Of a stretch of 64,000 nucleotides of DNA, positions 10,982 through 22,057 are shown in pieces. Numbering within the stretch: position 1 is the first letter of the stretch; every line of letters starts with the position of its first letter. The stretch is from Thinopyrum elongatum. Lineage: Eukaryota; Streptophyta; Magnoliopsida; Poales; Poaceae. The translations under genes and the position numbers were made by a program. The stretch spans positions 736,046,939 through 736,110,938 of the forward strand of contig CM022303.1 in assembly GCA_011799875.1 (NCBI GenBank), read 5' to 3'. The notes below the pieces were generated by a model. The model was not told where the DNA came from and made no database searches. It was given only the letters and a program-made list of their open reading frames with translations.

Positions 10982-12497
10982 TGATACGTCCATTTTGCAT
11001 CATGTTTTCCTACTGTTATTTATAAAGTTTTTGATCAGTATAACACTTCATGGAGTATTTCTAATTCCTTTTCTCTCCTAATATGCAAGGTTTACACAAA
11101 GAGGGAGAATAACGACAGCTGGAATTCAGGCCCTGAAAAAGCTACAGCAGAGATACCTATTCTGCACATCTTCAAATGGGCTGAAATTCAACCGAGATTT
11201 AATTTGGAATATATAAAAAATACTAGACTGAAGAGTTACCAGAGGAGAGCCACCAGGTGCCCACATGGCACCCGGGCGCCCCCCCAAGGCTTGCCCACGT
11301 GCCATGTGGGGCCCCTGGCCCATCTCCAGCTCCCTCCTTCTGGTATATAAGTCATTTTATCCTAAAACTTTTATGGGGAGACTTTCGGGACGAGGAGCCA
11401 CCGCCACGAGGCGGAACTAGAGCAGGAGCATTTTTGCTCTCCGGCGGGCAGATTCCGCCGGGGACACTTCCCTCCGGGAGGGGGAAATCAAAGCCTTCGT
11501 CATCACCAACAACCCTCACATCGTGGGAGGACCAATCTTCATCATCATCATCAACAGCACCATCTCATCTCAAACCCTAGTTCATCTCTTGTATTCAATC
11601 TTTGTATCAAAACCTTAGATTGGTACCTGTGTGTTGCTAGTAGTGTTGATTACTTATCGTAGTCGATGCTAGTTGGTTTACTTGGTGAATTACTAAATGT
11701 TTAGATCCTTTATGTTATTCAATACCCCTCTGATCTTGAACATGATAAATATGTGTGAGTAGTTACTTTTGTTCTTGTGGACATGGGAGAAGTCTTGTCA
11801 TAAGTAATCATGTGAATTTGGTATTCGTTCGATATTTTAATGATATGTATGTTGTGATTCTCTTAGTGGTGTCATGTGAACGTCGACTACATGACACTTC
11901 ACCATTTATGGGCCTAAGGGAATGCATTGTGGGGTAGTAATTAGATGATGGGTTGCTAGAGTGACAGAAGCTTAAACCCTAGTTTATGCACTGTTCCGTA
12001 AGGGGCTCATTTGGATCCACACATCTAATGCTATGGTTAGACTTTGTCTTAATTCTTCTTTCGTAGTTGCGGATGCTTACGAGAGGGGGTAATCATAAGT
12101 GGGAGGCTTGTTCAAGTAAGAACAGCACCCAAGCACCGGTCCACCCACATATCAAATCATCAAAGTAACAAACGCGAATCAAACGAACATGGTGAAAAAG
12201 TGACTAGATGAAATTCCTGTGTGTCCTCAAGAACGTTTGCCTCATTATAAGTACTTGTTCCGGCCTGTCCTTTGCACTAAAAAGAATTGGGCTATCTTGC
12301 TGCACCTTATTTACACTTGTTACTCGTTACCCGTTACAAATTATCTTGCTATCAAACTACCCGTTACCGCGTATTTCAGTGCTTGCAGAAATTACCTTAG
12401 TGAAAACCGTTCGCCATTTCCTTCTGCTCCTCGTTGGGTTCGACACTCTTACTTATCGAAAGAACTACGATTGACCCCCTATACTAGTGGGTCCTCA
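10982..12497 (+). repeat. 3' LTR of Athila-like copy 1
   Basis: 1.5-kb LTR from TGATACGTCC to GTGGGTCCTCA, closely matching the 5' LTR at 48500-49974 over its whole length. The two also share the bases AGA after the terminal CA, so the exact end could be a few bases later. Short ORFs inside it are not genes. Confidence 0.85.
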
Positions 12498-12499
12498 AG

Positions 12500-12772
12500 A
12501 TGCAGGAGGCGGCGGCGATCGAGGAGCGCGTGGCTTAGGAGGAGGTAGAGAAGAGCCTGTCCATCGAGGATTCGACGGTGGAGTACCACCGCGAGCTCTG
12601 GCGCAGCCACTACTACGAGTACGACAACCTTGAGGGTGCTGCCGAGGACGAGGACACGATGACAACAACGTGGTCGATTTCAGCCTGGGGGACACGGAGT
12701 CCACCAACGGCGGCTTGTCGCCAGGACAAGTCATCGACGTCTCATCTTACACCGGTGAGGCATAGGGCAGCG
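12500..12772 (+). pseudogene. Decayed exon, acidic helical protein, unknown
   Basis: GC-rich plus-strand coding relic. One frame reads an Ala/Glu-rich helix with an in-frame TAG, then EYHRELWRSHYYEYDNLEGA. After a frameshift near 12660 another frame reads NNVVDFSLGDTESTNGGLSP and VIDVSS up to a TAG near 12770. Base composition contrasts sharply with the AT-rich flanks. I do not recognise the family. Its position 0.5 kb upstream of the GRF gene suggests the same mobile element. Confidence 0.5.
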
Positions 12773-13282
12773 CGCTGGCGGCTTTGTTAAAATTATGCGT
12801 ACTTAGCCTTTGTTTATAAAGTTGTTCTTTTGTTAGAGCAATGTTTAGGTCAACTGGCTCTGTTTAATTACTAAAATTGCTCGATTCAGTAAGTGTGGTC
12901 TGTGTGTTGTAGGCTATTTTGTGTACCCAAATTAGCAAGCGATGTTAAATTATGCAATGACGTGGATGAGCACAGTACCCAGGGAAATTTCCATCAAAAT
13001 TTGAATAATCAAACTCATCGCATGCGTGTAAAGCAGAAGAATCGTTTGCGATGCACACCTTCGTTCAAAGTGAATGGTGTCCGGCGGCACCGCGCGCAAA
13101 GTTTCCCTCCACCTTTTGAATTTTTGACCTACCGCTGAAATATATAACTCTTCACCCCCTCCCCACCCCCTTTTCTCCCCGACCACAAGTGACATTTCCC
13201 CTGTTTCCTACTTCCTTCCTTCCCAAGCCATAGCCGCTTCCTCGCTTGCTTCCTTGCTATCGCCGTCTCACATCCGACCGCC

Positions 13283-14597
13283 ATGGTCACCATGGTCTTC
13301 TTCAATGACCTCTCCAGCGATTCCTCCTCCGACGACGATTTTTTTGCCACCTGGGTATGCCTCTCTCCTCTCTCTCTCTAGTTATGATTTGAAAATAAGG
13401 ATTTTAACCCGGCGGCCGATTTGAGTCATTTCTTCCTCTTGTAGCTCCCTAGGACCATCACTTGCAACGAATGGAGTGGGGTGGCTGAAGATCTGTCTGC
13501 TCGTTGTCACCATCAATCTCCATCCGTGAAGTTAGTTGCGTTTGAATCTGTGGACAGTGGGAGGAAGTATCTGGCATGTGCAGAGAAGGTTGACCCCACT
13601 TTCGTTGTTACAAATCATTTGTTAGATGTGATTCAGGCACTCTCACTGTGCTATGTTATGCTGGATGTGATTAAGACAGTGTCACAGTTTCTACCTAGTA
13701 TCTTAAAATGTTGTCATCTCATCAGCGGTGCCATTAGAAAATTATTTGGCACCGCTTCAGCAGTTTGTGCAGCCAACTTTGCTCCACACATCCGAGCAGC
13801 CAAGCAGTAAAATACTAAAACTATATGGCACGAAGGAACTGGGCTTCGGAGTAACTAGGTGCTCCGGAGACTGGTTCCCTGAATTTTTCCTTTGGTATCG
13901 GCTCGACAGTGTAGGGCACCGGTACCAAATGTAGCAACAGTTGTCTTGACACCGGTTTTGGCATACATAGTGGACGGCCTTAGTGCTATTAGTTCTATGT
14001 TCCTAAATTTGTGCATGTACACACCTGTTAGTATCAATATGATGTCATCCAAACACTGTCGCTATGCGGTTGTAGTTATATTTAGCTTCCTCGTAAAATG
14101 TTCAATTTGTTATTTACAGTACATGACTAAGAACTTGTAGCGTTGTTGCACGTAATTATAGCTTGTGATGTTTCTGAATTTGGTTGTTATCACAGTAGGA
14201 ATTAATTTATTTGCACATTGACCTTTTTGAGAAGATATGTCAAAATTAATGTGTTTCTTCAGTTTTTCGAAATATGTATGTGGTGATTTTCTATGTTGCT
14301 AGAAACCCGTTTTCCCTATAATTGTTACTGATTTAGTTTTAAATATTATAGGATGAACGGAAGTGTTCTTACCTGCAGTGTGTTGATCAAGAGTGGCCAC
14401 AGTCTTTGAAGATGTGCCTAGCAAAGCTCTGGAGCATGTATGAGGAAGAGAACAAAGATAGGCTTAGAGAAAGTGTTGTCAACGCTGAAGAATATTTCAA
14501 GATGCGGGAAAAAAAGAGGAAGGTGGAGAATAAGCTCAGATTTTTTAAATTAGACTATGCTAAGATGGTGTTGGTGAAGGAGGATGCACTTTCCTAG
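13283..14597 (+). CDS. GRF-type zinc-finger protein, three exons, premature stop
   Basis: Predicted exons 13283-13354, 13445-13588 and 14352-14597, all with GT-AG introns in phase 0, give 153 residues. Exon 1 encodes MVTMVFFNDLSSDSSSDDDF, an acidic Ser/Asp N-terminus. Exons 2 and 3 form a GRF-type finger: C45, H47, then G63-R64-K65-Y66, C69, and C77 in exon 3 followed by SYLQCVDQEWP. The tail is charged and helical (EEENKDRLRESVVNAEEYFK). The usual Trp of the GRF core is Cys82 here. Two stops (14595-14600) end the frame, yet it stays protein-like and open for 26 more codons to a TAG at 14679-14681, so the stop is probably a nonsense mutation. GRF fingers bind nucleic acid in known proteins. 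Here the gene is probably transposon-borne and may be inactive. Confidence 0.6.
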
Positions 14598-15060
14598 TAG
14601 ATCAGTGCAAAACAGGTTCTTACTGAACTGAAAGCAGAGATGGAGAAGACGAACCTGGCTAATCATGCATCAGTCGATTAGGGAAATGAATATATTGTTC
14701 TAATATTGTGCTTATGAAGGTGAACTAGCTATATGTTGTACTGTGTTGTTGTCATGTAGCTATCGTACTGTGATGTTAAAATATATTTATGTGCCTGATA
14801 TGAAATTGGTAAACAGTTGTTCGATATGAAATGTGATTTTGCGTAATACTGGAATTATTAATTGTAAATTAATAAACGTGCCAAATGGGTCATGGAACTT
14901 TACAAACGGTTCCAGCAGTAAAAGTGTGTGTGATGTATAGCCCAATGCCATACAGTTTTCTTCATCAAATCATGTGTGATATAGTTGAAAAAGCAAATGG
15001 TTAATAGAGACAGAGCATGTGTGATCGTTACACCTATCACACACGAGACTATACATAAAA

Positions 15061-15285
15061 CTGTGTGGGATGTACGTACGAACGGAAACGTTTGTCTGGG
15101 ATTCACTGTGTGGGATGTGCATACGAACAGAAATGTTTGTCTGGGATTCACTGTGTGTGATGTGTAGACGAATGGAAGCGTTTGTTTGGGATTCACTGTG
15201 TGAGATATACATACAAACGGAAACGTTTCTCTGGGATTCGCTGTGTGGGATGTACTTACGCACGTAAATGATTGGGTCTGTATAA
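15061..15285. repeat. 45-bp tandem array, five units
   Basis: Units begin CTGTGTG at 15061, 15106, 15151, 15196 and 15241, exactly 45 bases apart. Each carries GTGTGGGATGT, a variable ACGAACGGAAACG part and GGGATTCA; the last unit is degenerate. Because 45 is a multiple of 3 the array leaves open frames on both strands, which I do not regard as genes. Confidence 0.9.
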
Positions 15286-15453
15286 TTGTATGCGATGGCT
15301 AGCCAGATCACACACGAGCTCATTTTGCACACCGTGTGTGACTGGAGGGCCTATCCCCGACGGTTTCTGGGTCGTGTGGGAAGGACCCCCCTATCGCCCA
15401 CACTGGCAAGGCGACAGTTTAAAATGCCGTCACGGAAAGATGTTAAAAATCGT

Positions 15454-15476
15454 TTGTATAGCAGCTCGCTATACAA
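15454..15476. repeat. Short perfect inverted repeat at segment edge
   Basis: TTGTATAGC and its exact complement GCTATACAA with a 5-base loop, just before the boundary (about 15483) with the tandem bHLH locus. It may mark the end of the preceding mobile segment. Confidence 0.5.
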
Positions 15477-15741
15477 GTGATGCATGAACACTTGCTTAAG
15501 ACAACAGATGCTAGATTACATTGTTCTAGAAGCAAAGCAATCAATTTTTTTTGACCCAAAACTGTTGGAATTTCTTCCCACGGTATATTTTTATATATTT
15601 TCTCATGAATCCAAGTCTACGTACAATAAAGTTGAAGAAAATAAAATGAAATCTAAGTAACCAGCTAAAGCCTAAAAGCTAGAACTGTAAAACAGTTACA
15701 CCAACAAAGATTGCATAGGGTAGTAGGTGCAAGTATATTGC

Positions 15742-16086
15742 TTATCTGAAATGTTGCACCCAGTCTGAATGGGATCCATAGGATTTTCGTTTGGCCCGTA
15801 GCACTAGCCATTGCAACTCTTCCTTGAAGCGATTTTTGCAAGCATTAAGGCTTGGAGCAATTGCTCTAAAAATGAAGGCATTCCTAGTATTCCAGATGGC
15901 CCAGACAGCCAAAATGACGATGTCCATAGCAAACGTCAGATTCAGTAGATGTGTGAGATTGCAACTTGATCTTGAATCCCAACTGATAACGTTGACCAAG
16001 TGGGCAGATATTTCTCCAGCAAATTGAACAAACGGATAGTGGAAGAAGATATGATCCCATGACTCCACAATAAATTGGTCACACAT
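15742..16086 (-). pseudogene. LINE reverse transcriptase C-terminal region
   Basis: Open frame of 114 codons containing the plant LINE zinc-binding region and downstream helix: WDHIFFHYPFVQFAGEIS, then VWAIWNTRNAFIFRA and RFKEELQWLVLRAKRKSY. The upstream cysteines are only partly kept (MCDQF). This is the carboxyl end of ORF2; the RT catalytic core is not present in the frame. Confidence 0.75.
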
Positions 16087-17159
16087 GACACAATTGTAGT
16101 CCCGAATGAAGAAATTCTTCCTCTGTAGAATCTACCTGGTTTTCAATCGATCTTTCAGAAGTAGCTAATTTTTTATTGCTTGAGCTGATTACAGGTTTTC
16201 CAAAGCCAGGAAATAGTAGGATTTTTTGTGGAATCTCCATGTAAGAGTTTAAAAGTATAGTCCACCTTAAAATGTTGAGCATGTGCTATGAATTTCCAAG
16301 AGTCAGGGTCATCACCAAGGACGATGCCATCTAACAAAATTTCCATTTGTCGAAACTGAGCAAATGCCTCTATTCACAAAGGCAAATGGAAGAGTGAAGC
16401 CACACCTTCAGCTGGTTGAACTTGATGCATAGGCAAAAGTTGGTTGTTTGCAAAAGAAAAAAGTTGGGTGTGGACAAGTTATAAACTCTGTCCCTGCCAG
16501 GGGTCCCTCCAAAAGGACACATCCTTTCAATTTCCAAGTAAACATGTAGCATGTGTTTTGTAGGTGTCCAATAGCTTCAATCAGTGTTTTCACCAAAAGA
16601 AACGGTTTGCGGATTGTTCAGGAGGTAGCCATGTTCGGTAATACAAGATAGCTCATTGTGTCATTGGCGTAAACACCAATTGGAGCCAAGAAGCCAAGCA
16701 ACTTATGAACAATATATGTTATGCAGCCGAGAACCTCGGCAAACTATTTGAAGGACGTTTTGAGGATTTGCTACCAGTAAATCTTTTGCTGCATGAGTAG
16801 ATTGTGAGATGTTTTTTCAATGCTGCTGGCAAAGCAAACTCAGTCTGCAACAATTTTTTGCGGTTTTCAAAAGAATCTAACATGGAAATAATGCAATTGG
16901 CATCATCAATACTTTAGAAAAGATAGATATTTGTCCCAAGTTTTGGGTTACTTTATGAGAATCTTAAATTTGGCAAAAATTCTTTTGGTAGCATCTGCCA
17001 AATGAATGGATTGAAACCAAACATATTCAACTAAAGGGATAAACTTCTCATGCTCCATCCATCAATTTTCAAACCTGAAAACCTCGCTCTTGGGCATGGT
17101 AGTTTGAATTTGAATCGCACAAGGGATGTGATCAGATGTAGTAATTGCTAGAGGAAAAG

Positions 17160-17450
17160 CTAGGGTGTTTGGATAAGTTTGAGTCCAAGAATCTGAAGTA
17201 AAGAACCAGTGTAATTTTTTAAAAGTAGCTGATGATGCGTATTACTCCAAGTGTATTTCCTGCCTTTTAGAGGTATTTCAAATAGACCCAGTTCACTGAT
17301 GACAATATTAAATTGAAATATCCTGTAAATTACCCCCAGGCTTATCCCTGTCACTCATACTTCAGATCAAACTACCCCTAGCAATATCCAATGAGTCTCA
17401 TCCTCAATTTGAATTCCATGGAGCCAACTGTGGTACTCGCCTTTCCTATC
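17160..17450 (-). pseudogene. LINE endonuclease fragment
   Basis: Minus-strand reading from about 17450 gives YAPCQDDRKGEYHSWLHGIQ and WILLG, then after stops and a frame break ISELGLFEIPLKGRKYTWSN. These are conserved parts of the apurinic-type endonuclease of plant L1-like elements. Interrupted by at least two stops, so inactive. Confidence 0.75.
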
Positions 17451-18255
17451 ATCTTGGCATGGTGCATAGATGTTAGTAAAGTACAGCAATCAAATTATAT
17501 AAATTAAAAACACTAGTCTAATATTGGGTGTTCCACTAAAAATCTAGACGTAGATGGTAAGATTTTTATTGCTTTAGTTTAATGATGAGAACGTGGGGGA
17601 AACAACTCGTATCTTATCTATTTTTCTTGTATATTGAAAAAGTTAGCTGAACATAGATTTCGTCTCCACTGAAACTAATTGCGCCTTGTGGCAGCGTGTC
17701 TTGGTTGCTGAAATCATTTGAATGTTATAATCATACAGTTTGGAACCAAGAAGTACAATATTAGACAATGATTTACAGTCTTAGTCAGTTGCTAACACTC
17801 AAACACCGGATGACCGTCGGATGGAAAGGGTGAATCTAACGGTGGATGGTGTGATGGGCTAGTGTCACCCATGGGATGCACATGATGATTACGCATTTTA
17901 CACTAGAGCACATCTTGATAAGCATCTATGCGTGATTGTTTTTCTTTTTATAGTTTTTTTTAGAAACTTCAAAGTTGTCTTTATTAAAAAACACTTCAAA
18001 GTTGTGATTTCATTTTTAGTGAAATTCGAAGCTCAAGTAGGCATTGGACCATGGATCAAACCACCGCAGTAATGCGCTCCCTCTTGAACTATATTTTGTG
18101 ACATGAGCTAGGCATCGGTTTGTTTGGTTTCAAATACTTACAATGAAAATGCTCTTCAGTCAAATTTTGAGGTCTATCTTCTCAACATGGTAGACGCACA
18201 ACATAGGACTATCTAACTATCTCTAACACCGTTGTCAATAATATAAGCAATTAGT

Positions 18256-18640
18256 AAAGCACTCGGGGTGCTCCACCCCCCCCCCCCCCCCCACATATGA
18301 GTATTAAATTAAGAAAACAAGGAAAATTAAAAAAAATGAATTTTGGGATACCAAACTTGGGTGCCCAATCTACTCCCGTGTGAAAAAATACCAGGAAACA
18401 TATTCTCAGCAAAAGACAAAAAATACCCTATGTATAAAAAAAATAGTTTGGATGGATCGTAGGTCGGACTATATTTTCTTTGCCACGGATACATTTCCTG
18501 ATATTTTTTCACGAAACTTCACAAGAAAATAGATTGGACACCTAGGTTTGATATTCCCAAATTCCAGATTTTTTTTGAATTTTTTTGGTATTTTTTAAAA
18601 TTAATATCTGTATAGAGGGGTGGAGCGCACAGGAGCTCCT
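18256..18640. repeat. Fold-back (long inverted repeat) element
   Basis: Imperfect palindrome about 385 bases long. The left arm GTGCTCCACCCC...GGGATACCAAACTTGGGTG pairs with the right arm CACCTAGGTTTGATATTCCC...GGGGTGGAGCGCAC. A run of 18 C interrupts the left arm. TTAGTAAA occurs on both sides (18251 and 18664) and may be the target duplication, though its distance from the arms differs on the two sides. No coding capacity. Confidence 0.65.
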
Positions 18641-19088
18641 GTGTATTTTTCATTAATAAACCCTTAGTAAAAGCTGAATCATTGGCCGAATTAAGAATAG
18701 TGCACTATTATCGGAAGTCAAAATAAGCACATGCATGTACTCAGAGTCCTCCCTAACAAAATCAAAGCGCCCACATATATATATAAGCTCAAGCTGATGG
18801 ATGAGTCACTGCTAATCAGTCACTGTTTGAATGTTTCTCCACGGTCAACACGACGGCTATCTTAGATTTAGTCCTCCGTTATTCGTCGGTTGCTCTCCTC
18901 GCCGTGTCAGGTAGCTGGTTGCCTTGTGGCCTCTACCCCGAACAGTAGAATTGTCCATGCACCATGCATGGCCATGCTTTCTCACGCTTCCAGTCAGCAA
19001 CATCTCTGACGTAAACAAATTAGTTAATACTCTTCTACTTTATTTTCTGAAGGCACTGCGTACGTCGGATATATGGGCAGCAGCTTAA

Positions 19089-19163
19089 TCATTCAGAGTG
19101 CCGAGGCCAGCTGGCGGCGTCGCCACGGCGGTCGGCGCTCGAGCGGGCTGCCACGACCTTCGA
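19089..19163 (-). pseudogene. bHLH last-exon relic, copy I
   Basis: Minus-strand relic of exon 5 of the bHLH gene. It keeps the acceptor TCGTTGCAG, the frame (SKVVAARSSADRRGDAASWP) and the terminal stop, but is 75 bases long instead of 123, an in-frame 48-base loss. Intron homology runs out within about 20 bases to its right, and no exon 1-4 sequence is present. Confidence 0.75.
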
Positions 19164-19485
19164 CTGCAACGACCACATCGGATGCTCGTTAAATGACTTA
19201 TATTAAGGTAATTTAGATGTGCTCCTCTGCTTGTTCTGTAGTACCATGAACATTTGCTTAAGACAGCAGATGCTAGATTACATTGTTGTAGAAGCATAGC
19301 AATCAAATCATATAAAAATTAACAACACCAGTCTAATATTGTGTGCTCCACTAAAAACCTTGACGTGGATGATAAGATGTTTTGCTTAAGTTTAATGATG
19401 AGAACGTGGGGAAACAACTCTTATCTTATGTATTTCTCCTGTTTAGAAAAGTTTGGCTGAACATAAATTCTCCGTCTACACCAAT

Positions 19486-21409
19486 CACTAGTAGAAAACA
19501 GGGCTTTGGTTGAGATAGGATAAGGGCATTAATCCCGGTTCACTCACGAACCGGGACCAAAGGTGGCATTAGTCCCGGTTCGTGAGGCGCATGCATCAGT
19601 CCCGGTTCGAACGGGACTTCACCAACCGGGACTAAAGGGTCTGCGACCGGCCTCGAACGGTGCCAGCCCCTTTAGTCCCGGTTGGTATCTCCAACCGGGA
19701 CTAAGGGCCAAAGTTTTGTCCGATGAAATAACAAGTTTTCCGTTTCGACAAATTTTTAAAATCACCAAATTCCAAAGGGAAAATAGAGTTTTTGGACGTT
19801 TTAGACGTTTTTAGGGTTTAGGGCTAGGGTTTAGATTTCTAAGTTTAGGGTTATGTTTTAGAGTTTGACCCTTTAATGTTTATTGTTTAGAATAGAGTTT
19901 CGGACGTTTTAAGTCCTGGGTTTAGGGTTTTCAGAGTTCATTTGTAGTGCTTTTCAATTTCAGGATAATTTAGCTCAAAAAATCATTAAATGCATGAAAA
20001 AATAGCAAATAAAGTCAAAAAATGTTGAAATTTAAGGATGTGGCTTTGAATGGTTCATATTGAACACACAAAAATTCTGGAGTTGAAATAAGATTAAAAA
20101 ATGAAATGTCTTTGTAACAGCTGAGTTTTCGTCTGAAACCTTGTTAGTTCGAAAGAGATGGTCCAGTTTGTACACAAAGTGCATCCAGTTTTTGCCATAA
20201 CCCTCTCAACTTTTTAGCACAAGCTATTTGGGTGAAATGATGATACCATGCCAAGTTTCAACCTTTTCAGAGTTCATTTGTAGTGCTTTTCAATTTCGGG
20301 CTAATTTAGCTCAAAAAATCATTAAATGCATGAAAAATAGCAAATGATGTCAGAAATGATTGAATTTGAGGATGTGGCTTTGAATTGTTCATATTGAACA
20401 CACAAAAATTCTTTAGTTAATATAAGTTTAAAAAAATGAAATGTGGTCAAACTCTGGTCAAACAGTGGTCAAACTTTGGTCAAACTACTAAATAATTATT
20501 GTTTTTTAGAATAATAGTTTCAAACTCAAACGGTGAAGCGTGTGACATTATGCTCACATTTTTCTGATAATAATGGATATATTATTTGTCGAATTTTGAT
20601 TTACAGATTTAAAGATATTAATTATGCCATATTAAATGAATAAATGGCATAATACTAATAATAATAATAATAATACTTATTTTATTTTCATTGAAATTCA
20701 ATATTATTATTACTTATTTTATTTTGAACTTTTTTGATTTTTTGATTTTTTTTTTGTTTTTTGAGAATTTTTTATTTTTTTGAATTTTTTCATTTTTTTG
20801 AAGTATTTTTTAGTTTTTAAATTAATCATTGTTGTTTATTTTAATAATTGTTTGGAATTCAAAAAATTAAATCATGTGACATCAAGACCTAAGAGTTAAC
20901 AGGATTGATAGCTTACTATTGTCAGGAAAACAACAAGTGCAGACTTGGAAACTAGGAGGAATAGAACCTGAAAGTTAAGCGTGCTGGGGCTGGAGTGAGT
21001 GTGACCGGCCGGGAAGTTAGACGATTTGGAATGAGTGCTGATTAGAGATTAGAGATTAAATTTTGAAGTAGTGAGGAGGGGTGATTAGAGATTAAATTGT
21101 CAAATAATTTAAAGATTTGAAAATCGGGAAAAAAATTCAAAAAAAAATTAAAAAAAAAATTTTAAAATTAAAATTTTGAAAAAAAAATTTCGAAAAAATT
21201 CCTTTAGTCCCGTTTGGTAACACCAACCGGGACTAAAGGTCCTCCAGCCCCCGCCCAGCCAGCGGCCACGTGGAGGGCCTTTAGTCCCGGTTCGTAACAG
21301 AACCGGGACTAAAGGGGGGGACCTTTAGTCCCGACCCTTTAGTCCCGGTTCCAGAACCGGGACTACAGGCCCTCTGGAACCGGGACTAAAGGCCCTTTTT
21401 CTACTAGTG
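19486..21409. mobile_element. Complete non-autonomous CACTA element
   Basis: Ends CACTAGTAGAAAA and TTTTTCTACTAGTG are inverted copies. The 3-base target duplication AAT (19483-19485 and 21410-21412) is exact, and copy I of the tandem locus lacks the insertion. Subterminal parts consist of many inverted copies of TTTAGTCCCGGTT and AACCGGGACTAAA. The 1.9-kb interior is AT-rich, with no transposase ORF. Confidence 0.92.
19931..20450. repeat. Internal direct repeat of the CACTA element
   Basis: About 180 bases starting TTCAGAGTTCATTTGTAGTG at about 19929 recur at about 20266, an offset near 337. Divergence is low. A short TAA microsatellite follows at about 20660. Confidence 0.8.
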
Positions 21410-21937
21410 AATCTACTTGCACCTGGTGGCAGCATGTGTGTTGGTTGCTGGCATCGTTACGTATGAGTATTTAGGTTGCGCTGCATACAACCATTATTCG
21501 AAAGTACAGCCGTATATTTAGGAGTACGTAGTAGCAAGTCAAAATAGGCTGCTTTTACTTACACTCCGCCCTAACAAAATCATATTATAAGCTGATGAGT
21601 CACTGCCACTAATCAATCATACATAATATTCCACGGTTTGATCGGTTGTATGTTCAACATGAGGGCCTCGATCTTCCATTCACCCTTCCGTTATTCGTCG
21701 TCCGTTCCTCGTCCTGTCAGGCTGTCTGTGTTGTCACCTCGACCCGGCCATACGTACTAGTATAGTACGTGGCAGTAGAATTGTCCATGCATCACGCATC
21801 ACCATGCTTTAACACTTCCAGTCAGCCACACTAACGTAATTAGTATTATTCTGACCGCACTGCGTACGAGAGTGAGTGGGTGGTGGGTGGCTTAAGCTAG
21901 CGGCGGTCTCCTGACGACCCGATCCCCGGAGGCGGAG

Positions 21938-22057
21938 CAGAGCGTGCCAGAGCCCGGCCGAGACTGGACGGCTTCGTCGCCGATCGTGCGAATGGTGACG
22001 GCCTTCGCCACGGCTTCCCTGACCGCCTCCTCCACCGCACTTCGCGCCAGACTTCGA
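21938..22057 (-). pseudogene. bHLH last-exon relic, copy II
   Basis: Homologous to exon 5 of the intact gene, with an acceptor AG at 22058-22059 and SKSGAK at the start. A one-base insertion then shifts the frame (the intact gene continues as WEEEAVREAVAKA). The sequence degrades towards the stop, which is lost. Confidence 0.7.

Larger units (their letters stand above)
6247..12497 (+). mobile_element. Athila-like Gypsy retrotransposon, 3' part
   Basis: Plus-strand Gypsy element interrupted at 6246 by chromovirus copy 1, so its 5' LTR and gag are off-window. Order: protease/RT linker, RT, integrase, small ORF, long non-coding stretch, polypurine tract, 3' LTR. Its sister at 48500-52732 supplies the matching 5' half. 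The polymerase type (RT then integrase, no chromodomain) and the tRNA-Asp-type primer site of the sister point to the Athila clade. Confidence 0.85.
12498..15482 (+). mobile_element. Unclassified DNA-transposon-like segment with GRF gene and 45-bp array
   Basis: Segment between the Athila LTR and the bHLH tandem locus. It carries a decayed GC-rich exon (12500-12772), a three-exon GRF-finger gene, AT-rich spacer (14682-15060), a 45-bp tandem array and repeated GTGTGTGATGT-type words (about 14920-15350). The combination of short GRF-type genes and subterminal repeats resembles CACTA-type elements, but I see no clear CACTA terminus. The class is an inference. Confidence 0.4.
15545..17484 (-). 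mobile_element. Truncated LINE with 9-bp target duplication
   Basis: Non-LTR retrotransposon on the minus strand. It has a T run at its left end (the poly-A tail), endonuclease sequence at the right and the C-terminal zinc-binding region at the left. Flanking AGCAATCAA at 15536-15544 and 17485-17493 is the target duplication. The homologous uninterrupted site in copy II (about 19298) reads AGCAATCAAATCAT. Only about 1.1 kb separates the endonuclease from the C-terminus, so most of the RT core is deleted or decayed. Confidence 0.85.
15483..19245 (-). other. Decayed tandem copy I of the bHLH locus
   Basis: Sequence from ATGAACACTTGC at about 15484 matches 19248 onward in copy II, resumes after a LINE at 17485-17760 (matching 19300-19485 and 21410 onward), and its 18665-19163 part matches both copy II (about 21500-22057) and the flank of the intact gene (26366-26955). 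It ends in a last-exon relic. About 17760-18250 is AT-rich sequence in which I see no gene. Confidence 0.75.

Noticed and set aside
14900..15332. Minus-strand ORFs with repeating VNPRQTF-like peptides
   Set aside because: They are translations of the 45-bp tandem array; periodicity divisible by three keeps frames open by chance.
15454..15476. Helitron 3' hairpin
   Set aside because: The hairpin is present but no CTRR end follows at the expected distance.
12498..15482. CACTA termini for the GRF-bearing segment
   Set aside because: No CACTA/TAGTG pair or matching target duplication was found at its edges; left as unclassified.
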